The position numbers were made by a program, and so were the translations under genes. This document shows, piece after piece, positions 45,101-56,873 of a stretch of DNA of 64,000 nt (its first letter is position 1; each line of letters begins with the position of its first letter). A model generated the notes under the pieces. The model was not told where the DNA came from. It saw nothing but the letters and a program-made list of their open reading frames with translations, and made no database searches. This DNA comes from Rhodospirillales bacterium. Its GTDB lineage: Bacteria > Pseudomonadota > Alphaproteobacteria > Reyranellales > Reyranellaceae. The stretch covers positions 41,942-105,941 of the forward strand of contig JACPOB010000084.1 of assembly GCA_016185145.1 (NCBI GenBank), written 5' to 3'.

Positions 45101-46057
45101 ATGCAGGCCTACATCATCCGCCGCCTGCTGGCGATGATCCCGACGCTGCTGTTCGCCAGCCTGATCGTGTTCATCACCGTGCGGCTGATCCCGGGCGACA
45201 TCATCGACCTGATGCTGTCGTCCAACGACATCGGCGCCGACAAGAAGAGTCGCGCCCAGCTCGAGGCGGCGCTCGGTCTCGACCAGCCGATGGTCAGCCA
45301 GTACTTTCGCTGGCTGGGCGCCATCGTGCTCGAAGGCAGCTTGGGCAAGTCGCTGTGGCAGAACACCTCGGTGATGCAGGAGGTGCTGCATCGCCTGCCC
45401 ATCACCTTCGAGCTCGGCATCATGGCGTTGGTGGTGGCGCTGCTGGTCGGCATCCCGATCGGCGTCTACTCGGCGGTGCGCCAGGACACGGTGGGCGACT
45501 ACGTCACGCGCTCCTTCGCCATCCTCGCGCTGGCGCTGCCCGGCTTCTGGGTCGGCACCCTGGTGATGGTGTTCCCGTCGATCTGGTGGGGCTGGTCGCC
45601 CGAGGTGAAGTACATCCCCTTCACCCAGGATCCGCTCCGAAACCTGGCGCAGATGGCGATCCCGGCGCTGATCCTAGGCAAGGCCTTCTCTGCCGTCGTC
45701 ATGCGGCTGACCCGCACCATGATGCTGGAGGTGATGCGCCAGGACTACATCCGCACCGCGCTCGCCAAGGGGCTGGCGACGCGCACCACCATCCTGCGCC
45801 ATGCATTGCGCAACGCGCTGATCCCGGTGGTGACCCTGGTCGGCCTGCAGGCGCCCGTGCTGGTGGGCGGCGCCGTCATCATGGAGCAGATCTTCGTCAT
45901 CCCCGGCATGGGCCTGCTGCTGCTCGAGGCCGTGAGCACCCGCGACTACCCCATCATCACCGGCGTGTTCCTGATCGTCGGCGTCGCCGTGGTGGTGATC
46001 AACCTGCTGGTCGACCTCAGCTACGGCCTGCTCGATCCCAAGGTGAGGTACCGCTGA
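45101..46057 (+). CDS. ABC transporter permease, DppB type
   Basis: 318 residues, full length. N-terminal helix YIIRRLLAMIPTLLFASLIVFITVRLIPGD, coupling motif RQDYIRTALAKGLATRTTILRHALRNALIP, six helices. Membrane subunit of the second peptide-type uptake system. It overlaps the next gene by one base. Confidence 0.93.
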   Translation: MQAYIIRRLLAMIPTLLFASLIVFITVRLIPGDIIDLMLSSNDIGADKKSRAQLEAALGLDQPMVSQYFRWLGAIVLEGSLGKSLWQNTSVMQEVLHRLPITFELGIMALVVALLVGIPIGVYSAVRQDTVGDYVTRSFAILALALPGFWVGTLVMVFPSIWWGWSPEVKYIPFTQDPLRNLAQMAIPALILGKAFSAVVMRLTRTMMLEVMRQDYIRTALAKGLATRTTILRHALRNALIPVVTLVGLQAPVLVGGAVIMEQIFVIPGMGLLLLEAVSTRDYPIITGVFLIVGVAVVVINLLVDLSYGLLDPKVRYR

Positions 46058-46974
46058 TGGTCGCGGTCGCCGAAACCGTCCGCCCGTCCGCGCCCCTTCC
46101 TGGGCGCCGCCGCCGGCTGCCCGGCAGCGGCACGATCTCCTTCATCGGCCGCCTGTTCCGCGACAAGCCGCTGGGCGCCTTCGGCTTCGTGATCTGCGTG
46201 CTGTTCCTGTTCGCCGGCATCTTCGCCGACTGGCTGGCGCCCTACGGCTTCAACCAGATCAGCCCGATCAACCGCCTGAAGCCGCCGTCGGAGAAGTTCT
46301 GGCTGGGCACCGACAATCTCGGCCGCGACATGCTCTCGCGCTGCCTCTACGGCGCGCAGCTCTCGGTGATCATCGGCCTCAGCGCCGCGGCGCTCGCCAC
46401 TGTCGTGTCGATCCTGATCGGCATCGTCTCGGGCTATCTCGGCGGCAAGTTCGACATGGTCATGCAGCGCTTCGTCGATGCCTGGATGAGCTTCCCCGAC
46501 CTCATCATCCTGATCGTGGTGGTGTCGGTGGTGGGCCCGGGCATGGGCCCGGTGATCGTGCTGCTGGGCCTGCTCTACGGCATCGGCGGCAGTCGCATCA
46601 TCCGCGGCGCCGTGTTGTCGGTGCGCGAGAACGCCTATGTCCATGCCGCGCAATCGACCGGCGCCTCGCTGCCGCGCATCCTGTGGAGGCACATCCTGCC
46701 CAATGTCATGGCGCCGGTGATCGTGCTCTTCACCACGCGCGTCGGCGCCGTGATCCTGGCCGAATCAGGCCTGGCGTTCCTGGGGCTCGGCGTGCCGCCG
46801 CCGGCGCCGACCTGGGGCGGCATGCTGTCGGGCTCGGGCCGCTCCTACATGTACATGGCGCCGTGGCTCGCGCTGGCGCCCGGCCTCTGCATCACCATCG
46901 TGGTCTACGCCATCAACGTATTCGGTGACGCGCTGCGTGACCTGCTGGACCCGCGCATGCGGGGGAGCAGGTGA
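46057..46974 (+). CDS. ABC transporter permease, DppC type
   Basis: 305 residues; TGATG overlap with the previous gene. Features: GAFGFVICVLFLFAGIFADWL, GTDNLGRDMLSRCLYGAQLSV and coupling motif ENAYVHAAQSTGASLPRILWRHILPN. Partner of the permease upstream. Confidence 0.93.
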   Translation: MVAVAETVRPSAPLPGRRRRLPGSGTISFIGRLFRDKPLGAFGFVICVLFLFAGIFADWLAPYGFNQISPINRLKPPSEKFWLGTDNLGRDMLSRCLYGAQLSVIIGLSAAALATVVSILIGIVSGYLGGKFDMVMQRFVDAWMSFPDLIILIVVVSVVGPGMGPVIVLLGLLYGIGGSRIIRGAVLSVRENAYVHAAQSTGASLPRILWRHILPNVMAPVIVLFTTRVGAVILAESGLAFLGLGVPPPAPTWGGMLSGSGRSYMYMAPWLALAPGLCITIVVYAINVFGDALRDLLDPRMRGSR

Positions 46975-46998
46975 GGGAGCAGCGCGCCACGCACGCAC

Positions 46999-47107
46999 AC
47001 CTCACCCTGAGGAGCACCGCGCAGCGGTGCGTCTCGAAGGGTGGGCAACAACAAGACAGGCGGCCCACCCTTCGAGACGCGCACTTCATGCGCTCCTCAG
47101 GGTGAGG
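46999..47107. repeat. Palindromic repeat, family B, copy 5
   Basis: Two inverted halves with different stems (GCACCGCGCAGCGGTGC and GCGCACTTCATGCGC), between permease and binding-protein genes of the second ABC operon. Confidence 0.9.
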
Positions 47108-47143
47108 TGGGTTTGTAACGCGCTCAGGGAAGGGAGGACGAAC

Positions 47144-48838
47144 GTGAGGACACTGAAAGGAGCATTGCTCGCCGGAGCCATGATGGCGGCGGCGGGCGGA
47201 GCGTCGGCGGAGAACGGCGAGAAGCCTCAGTACGGCGGCTCACTCGAGATCGGGACGGTCTATGTGACGATCTCGGCGCTGTCGTGGGATCCGGCCGACT
47301 TCAATTGGAAGCTCAATCACGACACCGGCCTGTTCTACGAGCAGCTGTTCGCCGGCGACATGTCCAAGAGCAAGAAAGCGGGCGGACCCTACAACTACAT
47401 TCCCGATGCCTGGCTGCCGACGGACTCCATCCGCGGCGAGCTGATCGAGAGCTGGGAGTGGAAGCAGGACCCGCTGCGGGTCGAGATGAAGGTGCGCAAG
47501 GGCATCATGTACCCGGAGAAGCCGGGCATCATGAAGAAGCGCGAGTTCACCTCGGACGACATCCTGTTCACCTTCAACCGCCTGAAGAACAGCCCCAAGA
47601 AGCTGCTGGGCTATTTCGACCATGTCGAGAAGGTCGAGACGCCGGACAGCCACACCATCGTCTTCTACATGAAGCACTACTTCGCCGAATGGGATTACCA
47701 GTTCGGCTGGGGCTACTACTCGGCGATCCATCCGAAGGAAGTGGCCGACGCCGGCGCCACCAACTGGAAGAACGTCAACGGCACCGGGCCGTACATGCTG
47801 ACCGACTTCGTGGCCGGCAACTCCAACGTCTACACGAAGAATCCCGACTACTGGGACAAAGAGAAGATCGGCGGCCAGGAATACAAGCTGCCCTTCGTCG
47901 ACAAGATCACCTATCGCACCATCAAGGACGAGGCGACCTACATCACCGCGCTGCGCACCGGCAAGCTCGACATGCTGGAGGCGATCCGGTGGCAGAACGT
48001 CGACTCGCTCAAGAAGAGCGCGCCGCAGCTGCAGTGGAACCGCTGGTTGAACCAGTCGGGTACGTTCATGGCGATGCGCGTCGATGTCGATGGGCCGTTC
48101 AAGGACATCCGCGTGCGTCGCGCGCTGAACTATGCGGTCAACAAGCAGGAGATCGTCCAGGCGTACTACAACGGCAACGCCGAGCTGTTCTCCTACCCGC
48201 AGCATCCTGACTATGTCGGCTACTTCGAGCCGCTCGATAAGCAGCCGGCCTCGGTGCAGGAGCTCTTCAAGTATGATCCTGCGAAGGCCAAGAAGCTGCT
48301 GGCCGAGGCGGGCTTCCCCAAGGGCTTTACCACCAAGGTGCAGGTCTGTTCGTGCAATCCCGACCACATGGACCTGCTGCCGCTGGTGGCGGGCTACCTC
48401 GAGCAGGTCGGCGTGAAGCTGGAGATCCAGCCGATGGAGTACGGCGCCTTCCTGTCGGCGATGACCTCGCGGACCATGACGCCGGCCTACTTCATGAACA
48501 ACGGCCACACCAACCCGATCACCACCATCCGCAAGAGCTTCGGCACCAAGCAGACGTGGAATCCCTCGGGCTGGTCGGACCCTGAGTACGACAAGAAGAT
48601 CGAGGTGATCTACCGCGAGCCTGACGAGAGCAAGCGGCAGGCCATGCTGCGCGAGCTCACGACCGAGATCCTCGACAAGGCGCCCTACATCTGGCTGCCG
48701 ACGCCTTACTACTATGCGGCGTGGTGGCCGTGGGTGAAGAACTACGCGGGCGAGATGCGTGCCGGCGCGGTGCGGCCAGGCCCGATCTATGCCCGCATCT
48801 GGGTCGACCAGGAGCTCAAGAAGAAGATGGGGTATTGA
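47144..48838 (+). CDS. ABC transporter substrate-binding protein, family 5
   Basis: 564 residues from a GTG at 47144 with GGGAGG seven bases upstream. Signal peptide 1-22. Contains PQYGGSLEIGTVYVT, GELIESWEWKQDPLRVEMKVRKGI, NGTGPYMLTDFVAG, NPDYWDKEKIGG. Here the binding protein follows the permeases, unlike the first operon. It is longer than the 511-residue protein at 37486 and only distantly similar, so a different ligand is likely. Confidence 0.92.
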   Translation: MRTLKGALLAGAMMAAAGGASAENGEKPQYGGSLEIGTVYVTISALSWDPADFNWKLNHDTGLFYEQLFAGDMSKSKKAGGPYNYIPDAWLPTDSIRGELIESWEWKQDPLRVEMKVRKGIMYPEKPGIMKKREFTSDDILFTFNRLKNSPKKLLGYFDHVEKVETPDSHTIVFYMKHYFAEWDYQFGWGYYSAIHPKEVADAGATNWKNVNGTGPYMLTDFVAGNSNVYTKNPDYWDKEKIGGQEYKLPFVDKITYRTIKDEATYITALRTGKLDMLEAIRWQNVDSLKKSAPQLQWNRWLNQSGTFMAMRVDVDGPFKDIRVRRALNYAVNKQEIVQAYYNGNAELFSYPQHPDYVGYFEPLDKQPASVQELFKYDPAKAKKLLAEAGFPKGFTTKVQVCSCNPDHMDLLPLVAGYLEQVGVKLEIQPMEYGAFLSAMTSRTMTPAYFMNNGHTNPITTIRKSFGTKQTWNPSGWSDPEYDKKIEVIYREPDESKRQAMLRELTTEILDKAPYIWLPTPYYYAAWWPWVKNYAGEMRAGAVRPGPIYARIWVDQELKKKMGY

Positions 48839-48853
48839 TGCGCATTGAAGCGT

Positions 48854-48981
48854 TCCTCCTCACGCTCCGCGTGGGGAGGTGTCCGCGAAGCGGACGGAGG
48901 GGTCATGAGCGCCATCGATGATGCTCATGACCCCTCCGTCGGCGTAAGACGCCGACACCTCCCCAGCTTCGCTGGGGAGGA
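48854..48981. repeat. Palindromic repeat, family C, copy 1
   Basis: Two hairpin units face each other: CTCCGCGTGGGGAGGTGTCC GCGAAGCGGACGGAGGGGTCATGAGC... and its inverted counterpart ...GCTCATGACCCCTCCG, ACACCTCCCCAGC. The right end, GGGGAGGAAG, provides the ribosome site of the ATPase at 48988. Confidence 0.88.
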
Positions 48982-48987
48982 AGTGGC

Positions 48988-49951
48988 ATGAGCACGCCGC
49001 TTCTCTCCGTCCGCGGTCTCTCCACCGAGTTCCGCACCGAGCGCGGCGTCGTCAAGGCGGTCGACGACGTCTCGTTCGACCTGGCGGCCGGCGAGACGCT
49101 CGCCATCGTGGGCGAATCGGGCTCGGGCAAGAGCGTGACCGCCATGTCGATCCTGCGCCTGATCCCCAACCCGCCAGGCCGGATCGCGGCGGGCGAGGTG
49201 GTGTTCGACGGCAGGAACCTCCTGGAGATGTCGGACGCCGAGATCCGCGCGATCCGCGGCGATCGCATCGCCATGATCTTCCAGGAGCCGATGAGCTCGC
49301 TCAACCCGTCGCTGACCGTGGGGCTGCAGATCGCCGAGCCGATCAACCTGCATCGCAGGACGCCCTGGGCCGCCGCCATGGACAAGGCCGCCGAGCTTCT
49401 GGCCCGCGTGCGGCTCCCCGACGCCAAGAGTCGCGTAAAAGCCTACCCTCACCAGTTCTCTGGCGGCATGCGCCAGCGCGCCATGATCGCCATGGCGCTC
49501 GCCTGCCAGCCGCAGCTCATCATCGCCGACGAGCCGACGACGGCCCTCGATGTCACGGTGCAGGCGCAGATCCTGGCCCTCCTGAAGGAGGTGACGCGCG
49601 CCGCCAACTCGGCGCTGATACTGATCACCCACGACCTCGGCGTGGTGGCGCGCTACGCCGACCGCGTCTGCGTGATGTACGGCGGCCGCATCGTCGAGGC
49701 CGGGCCGGCGCGCGAGATCTACGCCCGGCCGCGCCATCCCTACACGATCGGCCTGATGGCCTCGGTGCCGCGCCTCGACCAGGAGGCGGGCTCGCGCCTG
49801 GTGCCGATCGAGGGGTCGCCGCCCAACCTCGCCAACCTGCCGCCGGGCTGCGCCTTCGCGCCGCGCTGCCGTCGTGCCGCCGACGTCTGCCACAGCAAGC
49901 GGCCGCCGTTGGTCGAGAGCGGCGCCGACCATCTTTCCGCCTGTCATTTCC

Positions 49952-49971
<20 letters not shown>
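48988..49971 (+). CDS. ABC transporter ATPase, DppD/OppD type
   Basis: 327 residues. Walker [10 protein letters not shown]-loop [10 protein letters not shown], signature FSGGMRQR, Walker [13 protein letters not shown], switch [10 protein letters not shown]-terminal [14 protein letters not shown]. ATPase of the second system. Its Shine-Dalgarno (GGGAGG) is part of the upstream family C repeat. Confidence 0.93.
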
Positions 49972-50943
<972 letters not shown>

Positions 50944-50947
<4 letters not shown>

Positions 50948-51651
50948 TGACTGTCAGACGTCGCGTCCTCGTTCTGCTAGCGCTCTCCGCTTTGGCGGCT
51001 TCGCCCGCCATCGCGCGTGAAAAACCCTATCTCACCGCGCAGGACCTCGACCTGGTCGCGATCCTGCCGCCACCGGCCGCCAACGGCAGCGACGCCGACC
51101 GCGAGCAGCAGGCCGTGGTGCTGGCCGCGCAACGCGCCGCCAGCCCCGAGCGCATCGAGCAGGCCAGGCGCGACGTCGACGAATCGCTCGACACCATGTT
51201 CGGCGCCGCGCTGGGCAAGTCCCTGCCCGCAACGAGCCTGCCCGCCACGACCCGGCTGTTCGAGCGGATCGGCGAGACCGAGGAGGTCGTTGTCGCGCCG
51301 ACCAAGAAGGCATTCCAGCGGCTGCGTCCCTATCTCAGCAACCTGGAGATCAAGCCGCTGGTGCGGCCGTCGGTCAGCGGCTCCTATCCGTCGGGCCACA
51401 CGACGCACGTCAACGTCGCGGCCATCGTGCTGGGCAGCATCGTTCCCGAGAAGCGCGATGCGATCTGGCTGCGGGCAAAGGACTATGCCTGGAGCCGCGT
51501 GATCGGCGGCATGCACTATCCCAACGACCTCGACGGCGGCGTCCGCGCCGGCACCGCGATCGCCGTGGCGCTGCAGAGCCGTCCCGAGTTCAAGGCCGAC
51601 TTCGACGCCGCGAAGCGCGAGCTGCGCCAGTACCTCGGTCTCGCACCGTAA
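50944..51651 (+). CDS. Secreted class A acid phosphatase (PAP2)
   Basis: 235 residues from the ATG at 50944, overlapping the ATPase stop (ATGA). Signal peptide 1-25. Complete PAP2 motifs: KKAFQRLRP (Lys-x6-Arg-Pro), SYPSGHTTH and [16 protein letters not shown]. These match non-specific class A acid phosphatases (PhoN-like). Translational coupling to an uptake system suggests it dephosphorylates a compound before import, which is inference. Confidence 0.9.
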
Positions 51652-51670
51652 GTTCTTGCCAGTGATGCGT

Positions 51671-51749
51671 CATGGTCTTCCGGACCGCGAGCCTCCGGCT
51701 CGCTCATGATTCATGAGCGAGCCGGAGGCTCGCGGTCCGGAAGACCATG
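51671..51749. repeat. Palindromic repeat, family A, copy 5 (perfect)
   Basis: A perfect 79-base palindrome: 39-base arms around a single T at 51710, starting CATGGTCTTCCGGACCGCG. It lies between the convergent phosphatase and acyl-CoA dehydrogenase genes and could serve as a bidirectional terminator. The perfection suggests very recent arrival or active maintenance. Confidence 0.95.
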
Positions 51750-51768
51750 AAGAGACGCACCCCCAGCG

Positions 51769-52950
51769 CTATAGCTTCCCTGAGACGATGCGGGCGCCGA
51801 GCGCCCAGCGATGAACCTCGGACGGGCCGTCGTAGATGCGGAAGGCTCTCGTGTCGCGGAAGATGCGCTCGACCACGGTGTCGCGTGTCATGCCGAGCCC
51901 GCCCAGGATCTGCATCGAGCGGTCGGCAACACGGGCGATCGCCTCAGAGCACACGACCTTGGACATCGAGCTCTCGGTCGACGCGCGCTCGCCTTTGTCC
52001 AGCAGCCAGGCGGTGTGCAGGATCGAGAGGCGCGCCTGGTGGATGTCCATGTGGTTGTCGGCCAGCATGAACGAGACACCCTCGTGCTCGCCCAGCGTCT
52101 TGCCGAAGGCCTTGCGCGAGCGGGCGTACCCGGTCGCGATCTCCTGGGCGCGCACCGCCGAGCCCAGCCAGCGCATGCAGTGGCTGAGCCGCGCCGGCGC
52201 CAGCCGTACCTGGGCGTAGCGGAAGCCCTTGCCGACCTCGCCCAGCACGGCGTCGGACGGCAGGCGCAGGTCCTTGATCTCGATCTCGGCATGGCCGCCG
52301 GTGAAGCTGGAATCGATCGTGTCGAGCGCGCGCTCGATCCTGATCGCGGGATCGGGCAGGTCGGCCAGGAACAGCGTGGCATGGCCGTCGTGCGCGCCGC
52401 CCTCGTTCTTGGCCATGATGATGGCGAAGCCTGCGCCGTCGGCGCCGGTGATCAGCCACTTGCGGCCGTTGATCACCCACTCGTTGCCGTCGAGCCGCGC
52501 CGTCGTCTGCAGCATGCCGGGATCGGAGCCGGCGCCGCCGCCCGGCTCGGTCATGAGGAAGCAGGAGCGTTGCCTGCCCTCGGCCAGCGGCTTCAGAAAA
52601 TGCTCGCGCTGGTCGGGGCGCGCCACGTGAGCGAGGAGATGGATGTTGCCTTCGTCTGGCGCCGCGCAATGGATGGCCGCCGGTCCCAGCATGGAATAGC
52701 CCGCCGCCTCGAAGACGAAGGCGCGCGCGACCTGGCCGATCGCCCGGCCGCCATACTCCTTGGGGGCATGTGGCGCGAACACGCCGGCCTGGCGTGCCAG
52801 CTCGTTCAGCTCGACGCGCAGCTCATCGGTTGGGCCGTGCGATGTCCAGCGCGCGTCCTTCTCGTAAGGCACGACCTTGGTGCGGATGAAATCGGACACA
52901 AGATGCGCCAGCTCGCTCACCTCGGCCGGCGGCGCAAAGTTCAGCTCCAC
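51769..52950 (-). CDS. Acyl-CoA dehydrogenase
   Basis: 393 residues. N-terminal helices (VSELAHLVSDFIRTKVVPYEKD), middle domain with FLMTEPGGGAGSDPGML, NEWVINGRKWLITGADGAGF and ITGADG, C-terminal bundle with SRKAFGKTLGEHEGVSFMLAD, ILGGLGMTRDTVVERIFRDTRAFRIYDGPSEVHR. The YDGPSEVHRW block is the usual FAD/acyl region. Third gene of a minus-strand operon (Bug binding protein, monooxygenase, this), pointing to catabolism of an imported acid. Confidence 0.92.
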   Translation of the reverse strand: MELNFAPPAEVSELAHLVSDFIRTKVVPYEKDARWTSHGPTDELRVELNELARQAGVFAPHAPKEYGGRAIGQVARAFVFEAAGYSMLGPAAIHCAAPDEGNIHLLAHVARPDQREHFLKPLAEGRQRSCFLMTEPGGGAGSDPGMLQTTARLDGNEWVINGRKWLITGADGAGFAIIMAKNEGGAHDGHATLFLADLPDPAIRIERALDTIDSSFTGGHAEIEIKDLRLPSDAVLGEVGKGFRYAQVRLAPARLSHCMRWLGSAVRAQEIATGYARSRKAFGKTLGEHEGVSFMLADNHMDIHQARLSILHTAWLLDKGERASTESSMSKVVCSEAIARVADRSMQILGGLGMTRDTVVERIFRDTRAFRIYDGPSEVHRWALGARIVSGKL

Positions 52951-52965
52951 GACAGACTCCCTGGA

Positions 52966-54213
52966 CTACACGAACGAGGGCCGCGTCCGCAGCGATTCGC
53001 GATCGAAGCCCGCCACCTTCTTGTAACGGTCGGAGATCGCCTGCAACTCCGCCGTCGAGATCACGTCGTCGATGCGCTCGAAGCGCTGGCCGCCCGAGCG
53101 CTGCCAGACCTCGCGCAGGATGGCGTCGGGCGGATCGCTGCGGTTGGTCAGCACGACCTTGGCCGTCGCCGGACCGCGCACGGCTTCATAGCTCTGAAGC
53201 GCCTCGCCAGTAGCGCCGAGCTTCTTGATCCGGCCGGTGAGGCAGCGCGCATCGACGATCGCCTGGCCCGCGCCGTTGGAGCCGCGCGGATACATCGGAT
53301 GGGCGGCGTCGCCCAAGAGCGTGATGCGGCCGAAGGTCCAGCGCGGCAGCGGATCGCGATCGACCATGGGGTATTCCAGGATCTCCCCGGTGCTTTCGAT
53401 CATGCCGCTGATGTCGAGCCAGTCGAATTTCAGGCCGGCGAAGGCCGGCATCATGTCCGAGAGCCGGCCACGACCGGTCCAGTCCTGGCGCACGGCCTCG
53501 GGCCGCTCGATCTCGGCCACCCAGTTGATCAGGGGCAGGCCGCCCGTCTCGGGCGTGCCCGGCCGCACAGGATAGATCACTGTCTTGCCGACCGTCATCC
53601 ACCCGGTCGAGACCATGGTGTCGCCGTTCAGGAACGCGGGCCAGCGCACCGCGCCGCGCCACATGTTCACGCCCGAGTATTTGGGCGGCCCTTGGTCGGG
53701 ATAGAGCTGCCGGCGCAGCGCCGAATGGATGCCGTCGCAGCCGACCGCGACCTTGCCGCGCTGCGGCTCGGCCTTGTCGACGTGCAGGGTGACCCCCGCA
53801 CCGTCCTGCTCGGCCCTGAGGCAGCGGTGATCGAGCCGCACGGCGTCGGCGCCGAGCCGCTCGATGGTGGCCTCGAGCAGCACCTTGTGCAGGTCGGCGC
53901 GATGGATCGAAAGCTGCGGCCAGTCGTAGCCGGCGTAGCGGCCGCGTGGTTCCTTGTAGATGAACTGGCCATGCCGGCTGTAGAAGGCGAGTTCGCGCGT
54001 CTCGATCGCCATCGCCATCAGCGCGTCCTGCAGGCCGAGCTCGCAGAGCTCGCGCATGCCGTGCGGCAGGATGTTGATGCCGACACCGAGCGGCTGGATG
54101 TCTGGCGCCGCCTCGAACACGCGCGCAGAGATACCGGCCTGGTGCAGGCTGAGCGCCAGCGCCAGCCCGCCGATGCCGCCGCCGACGATCAGAACATCGG
54201 GATTGCTGCTCAC
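52966..54213 (-). CDS. FAD-dependent aromatic monooxygenase
   Basis: 415 residues from a GTG at 54213. Class A flavoprotein hydroxylase: VLIVGGGIGGLALALSLHQAG (FAD), the CDGIHSALRRQL (Asp-Gly motif) and GRITLLGDAAHPMYPRGSNGAGQAI. Closest in style to 3-hydroxybenzoate 6-hydroxylase and salicylate hydroxylase relatives; it uses NAD(P)H and O2 to hydroxylate an aromatic acid. It is 7 bases from the binding-protein gene and 15 from the dehydrogenase. Confidence 0.9.
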   Translation of the reverse strand: MSSNPDVLIVGGGIGGLALALSLHQAGISARVFEAAPDIQPLGVGINILPHGMRELCELGLQDALMAMAIETRELAFYSRHGQFIYKEPRGRYAGYDWPQLSIHRADLHKVLLEATIERLGADAVRLDHRCLRAEQDGAGVTLHVDKAEPQRGKVAVGCDGIHSALRRQLYPDQGPPKYSGVNMWRGAVRWPAFLNGDTMVSTGWMTVGKTVIYPVRPGTPETGGLPLINWVAEIERPEAVRQDWTGRGRLSDMMPAFAGLKFDWLDISGMIESTGEILEYPMVDRDPLPRWTFGRITLLGDAAHPMYPRGSNGAGQAIVDARCLTGRIKKLGATGEALQSYEAVRGPATAKVVLTNRSDPPDAILREVWQRSGGQRFERIDDVISTAELQAISDRYKKVAGFDRESLRTRPSFV

Positions 54214-54220
54214 GCCGGCC

Positions 54221-55177
54221 CTATTCCGGTTGGATCCCGCGCTTGGCCACGACGTCGGCCCAGCGCATCTTGTCGCGCGCCATGATCTCGCCCAGCGCCG
54301 CGGGTGACGAGGTGGCGGGGATCAGTCCCTGCGCCTCGAACACGGTCTTCGCTTCCGGCGAATTGAGAATGGCCGAGACTTCCTTGTTCAGCCGCTCGAT
54401 CAGCTCGGGCGGTGTACCCTTCGGTGCGAAGAAGCCGTACCACATGTCGACATCGACGCCCTTCAGCCCGCTCTCGGCCAGGGTCGGCACGTCGGGCAGC
54501 TGCGGCAGCCGCTGCGGGCTGCCGGCGGCGATCGCCTTCAGCTTGCCGGCGCGGATGTGCTGGGCCGAGACATGCACGGGCAGGAACATGTAGCCGATCT
54601 GGCCGCCCAGTAGGTCCTGCACCGCGCCGGCCGTGCCCTTGTAGGGCACATGCACCATCTCGATGCCGGCCGCGGTCTCGACCAGCGCCATCGACAGATG
54701 GTGCGGCGTGCCGACGCCGGGGCTGCCGTAGGTCAGCGTCCTGGGCGAGGCCTTGGCCGCGGCGATCAGCTCGGCGAGCGTGCCTGGCTTCTGGCTGGGA
54801 TGCGCCACCAGCACCAGCGAGCCCCAGGCCGTGAGACCGACGGGCGCGAAGTCGCCGACCGGATCGTAGGGCAGGTTCTTGTACAGGCTGGCGTTCATCA
54901 CCAGCGTGTTCACCGACGACATCAACGTGTGTCCGTCGGACTTCGCGCGCGCCACCTGCTGGCTGCCGATGTTGCCCGAGGCGCCGGCGGCGTTCTCGAT
55001 CACGACAGGCTGGCCGAGTTTGGGCGACAGGCGCTCGCCCACGAAGCGGGCGATGATGTCGGGGCCGGTGCCGGGCGTGAACGGCACGACGAGCTTCACC
55101 GGCTGGTCAGGCCAGGCGAAGGCCGAGGGAGCGACCATCGCGGTCGCAGCAAAAGCCACTATTTGACGGCGGCGCAT
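54221..55177 (-). CDS. Bug-family (TctC-like) solute-binding protein
   Basis: 318 residues from the ATG at 55177; a TTG at 55204 is in frame. Signal peptide (RRRQIVAFAATAMVAPSAFA). Family motifs: WPDQPVKLVVPFTPGTGPDIIAR, VVIENAAGASGNIGS, YGSPGVGTPHHLSMAL, HVPYKGTAGAVQDLLGGQI, PDVPTLAESGLKG. Bug proteins bind carboxylates for tripartite transporters; no TctA/TctB genes are here, which is common. First gene of the operon. Confidence 0.93.
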   Translation of the reverse strand: MRRRQIVAFAATAMVAPSAFAWPDQPVKLVVPFTPGTGPDIIARFVGERLSPKLGQPVVIENAAGASGNIGSQQVARAKSDGHTLMSSVNTLVMNASLYKNLPYDPVGDFAPVGLTAWGSLVLVAHPSQKPGTLAELIAAAKASPRTLTYGSPGVGTPHHLSMALVETAAGIEMVHVPYKGTAGAVQDLLGGQIGYMFLPVHVSAQHIRAGKLKAIAAGSPQRLPQLPDVPTLAESGLKGVDVDMWYGFFAPKGTPPELIERLNKEVSAILNSPEAKTVFEAQGLIPATSSPAALGEIMARDKMRWADVVAKRGIQPE

Positions 55178-55228
55178 GGGGTCATTGAAGCAGTCCCGCT
55201 GCAATCCGTCGATACAACTTACACGAGA

Positions 55229-55256
55229 TTTACATACTATATATTCGTTCTATAAT
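55229..55256 (+). promoter_or_regulatory. Near-consensus sigma-70 promoter before comM
   Basis: TTTACA, 16-base spacer, TATAAT, in a strikingly AT-rich spacer. The expected transcript start is about 20 bases before the ATG at 55284. Confidence 0.7.
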
Positions 55257-55283
55257 TGTTCCCGATGAAGATCGGAGATCGGC

Positions 55284-56839
<1,556 letters not shown>

Positions 56840-56873
56840 GCCAATTGATCTTAAGCTTCAGGAAACACTTTTG

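Noticed and set aside
51811..54285. Plus-strand frame (824 codons) across the dehydrogenase and monooxygenase genes
   Set aside because: It spans two convincing minus-strand genes and their spacer with no recognisable domain.
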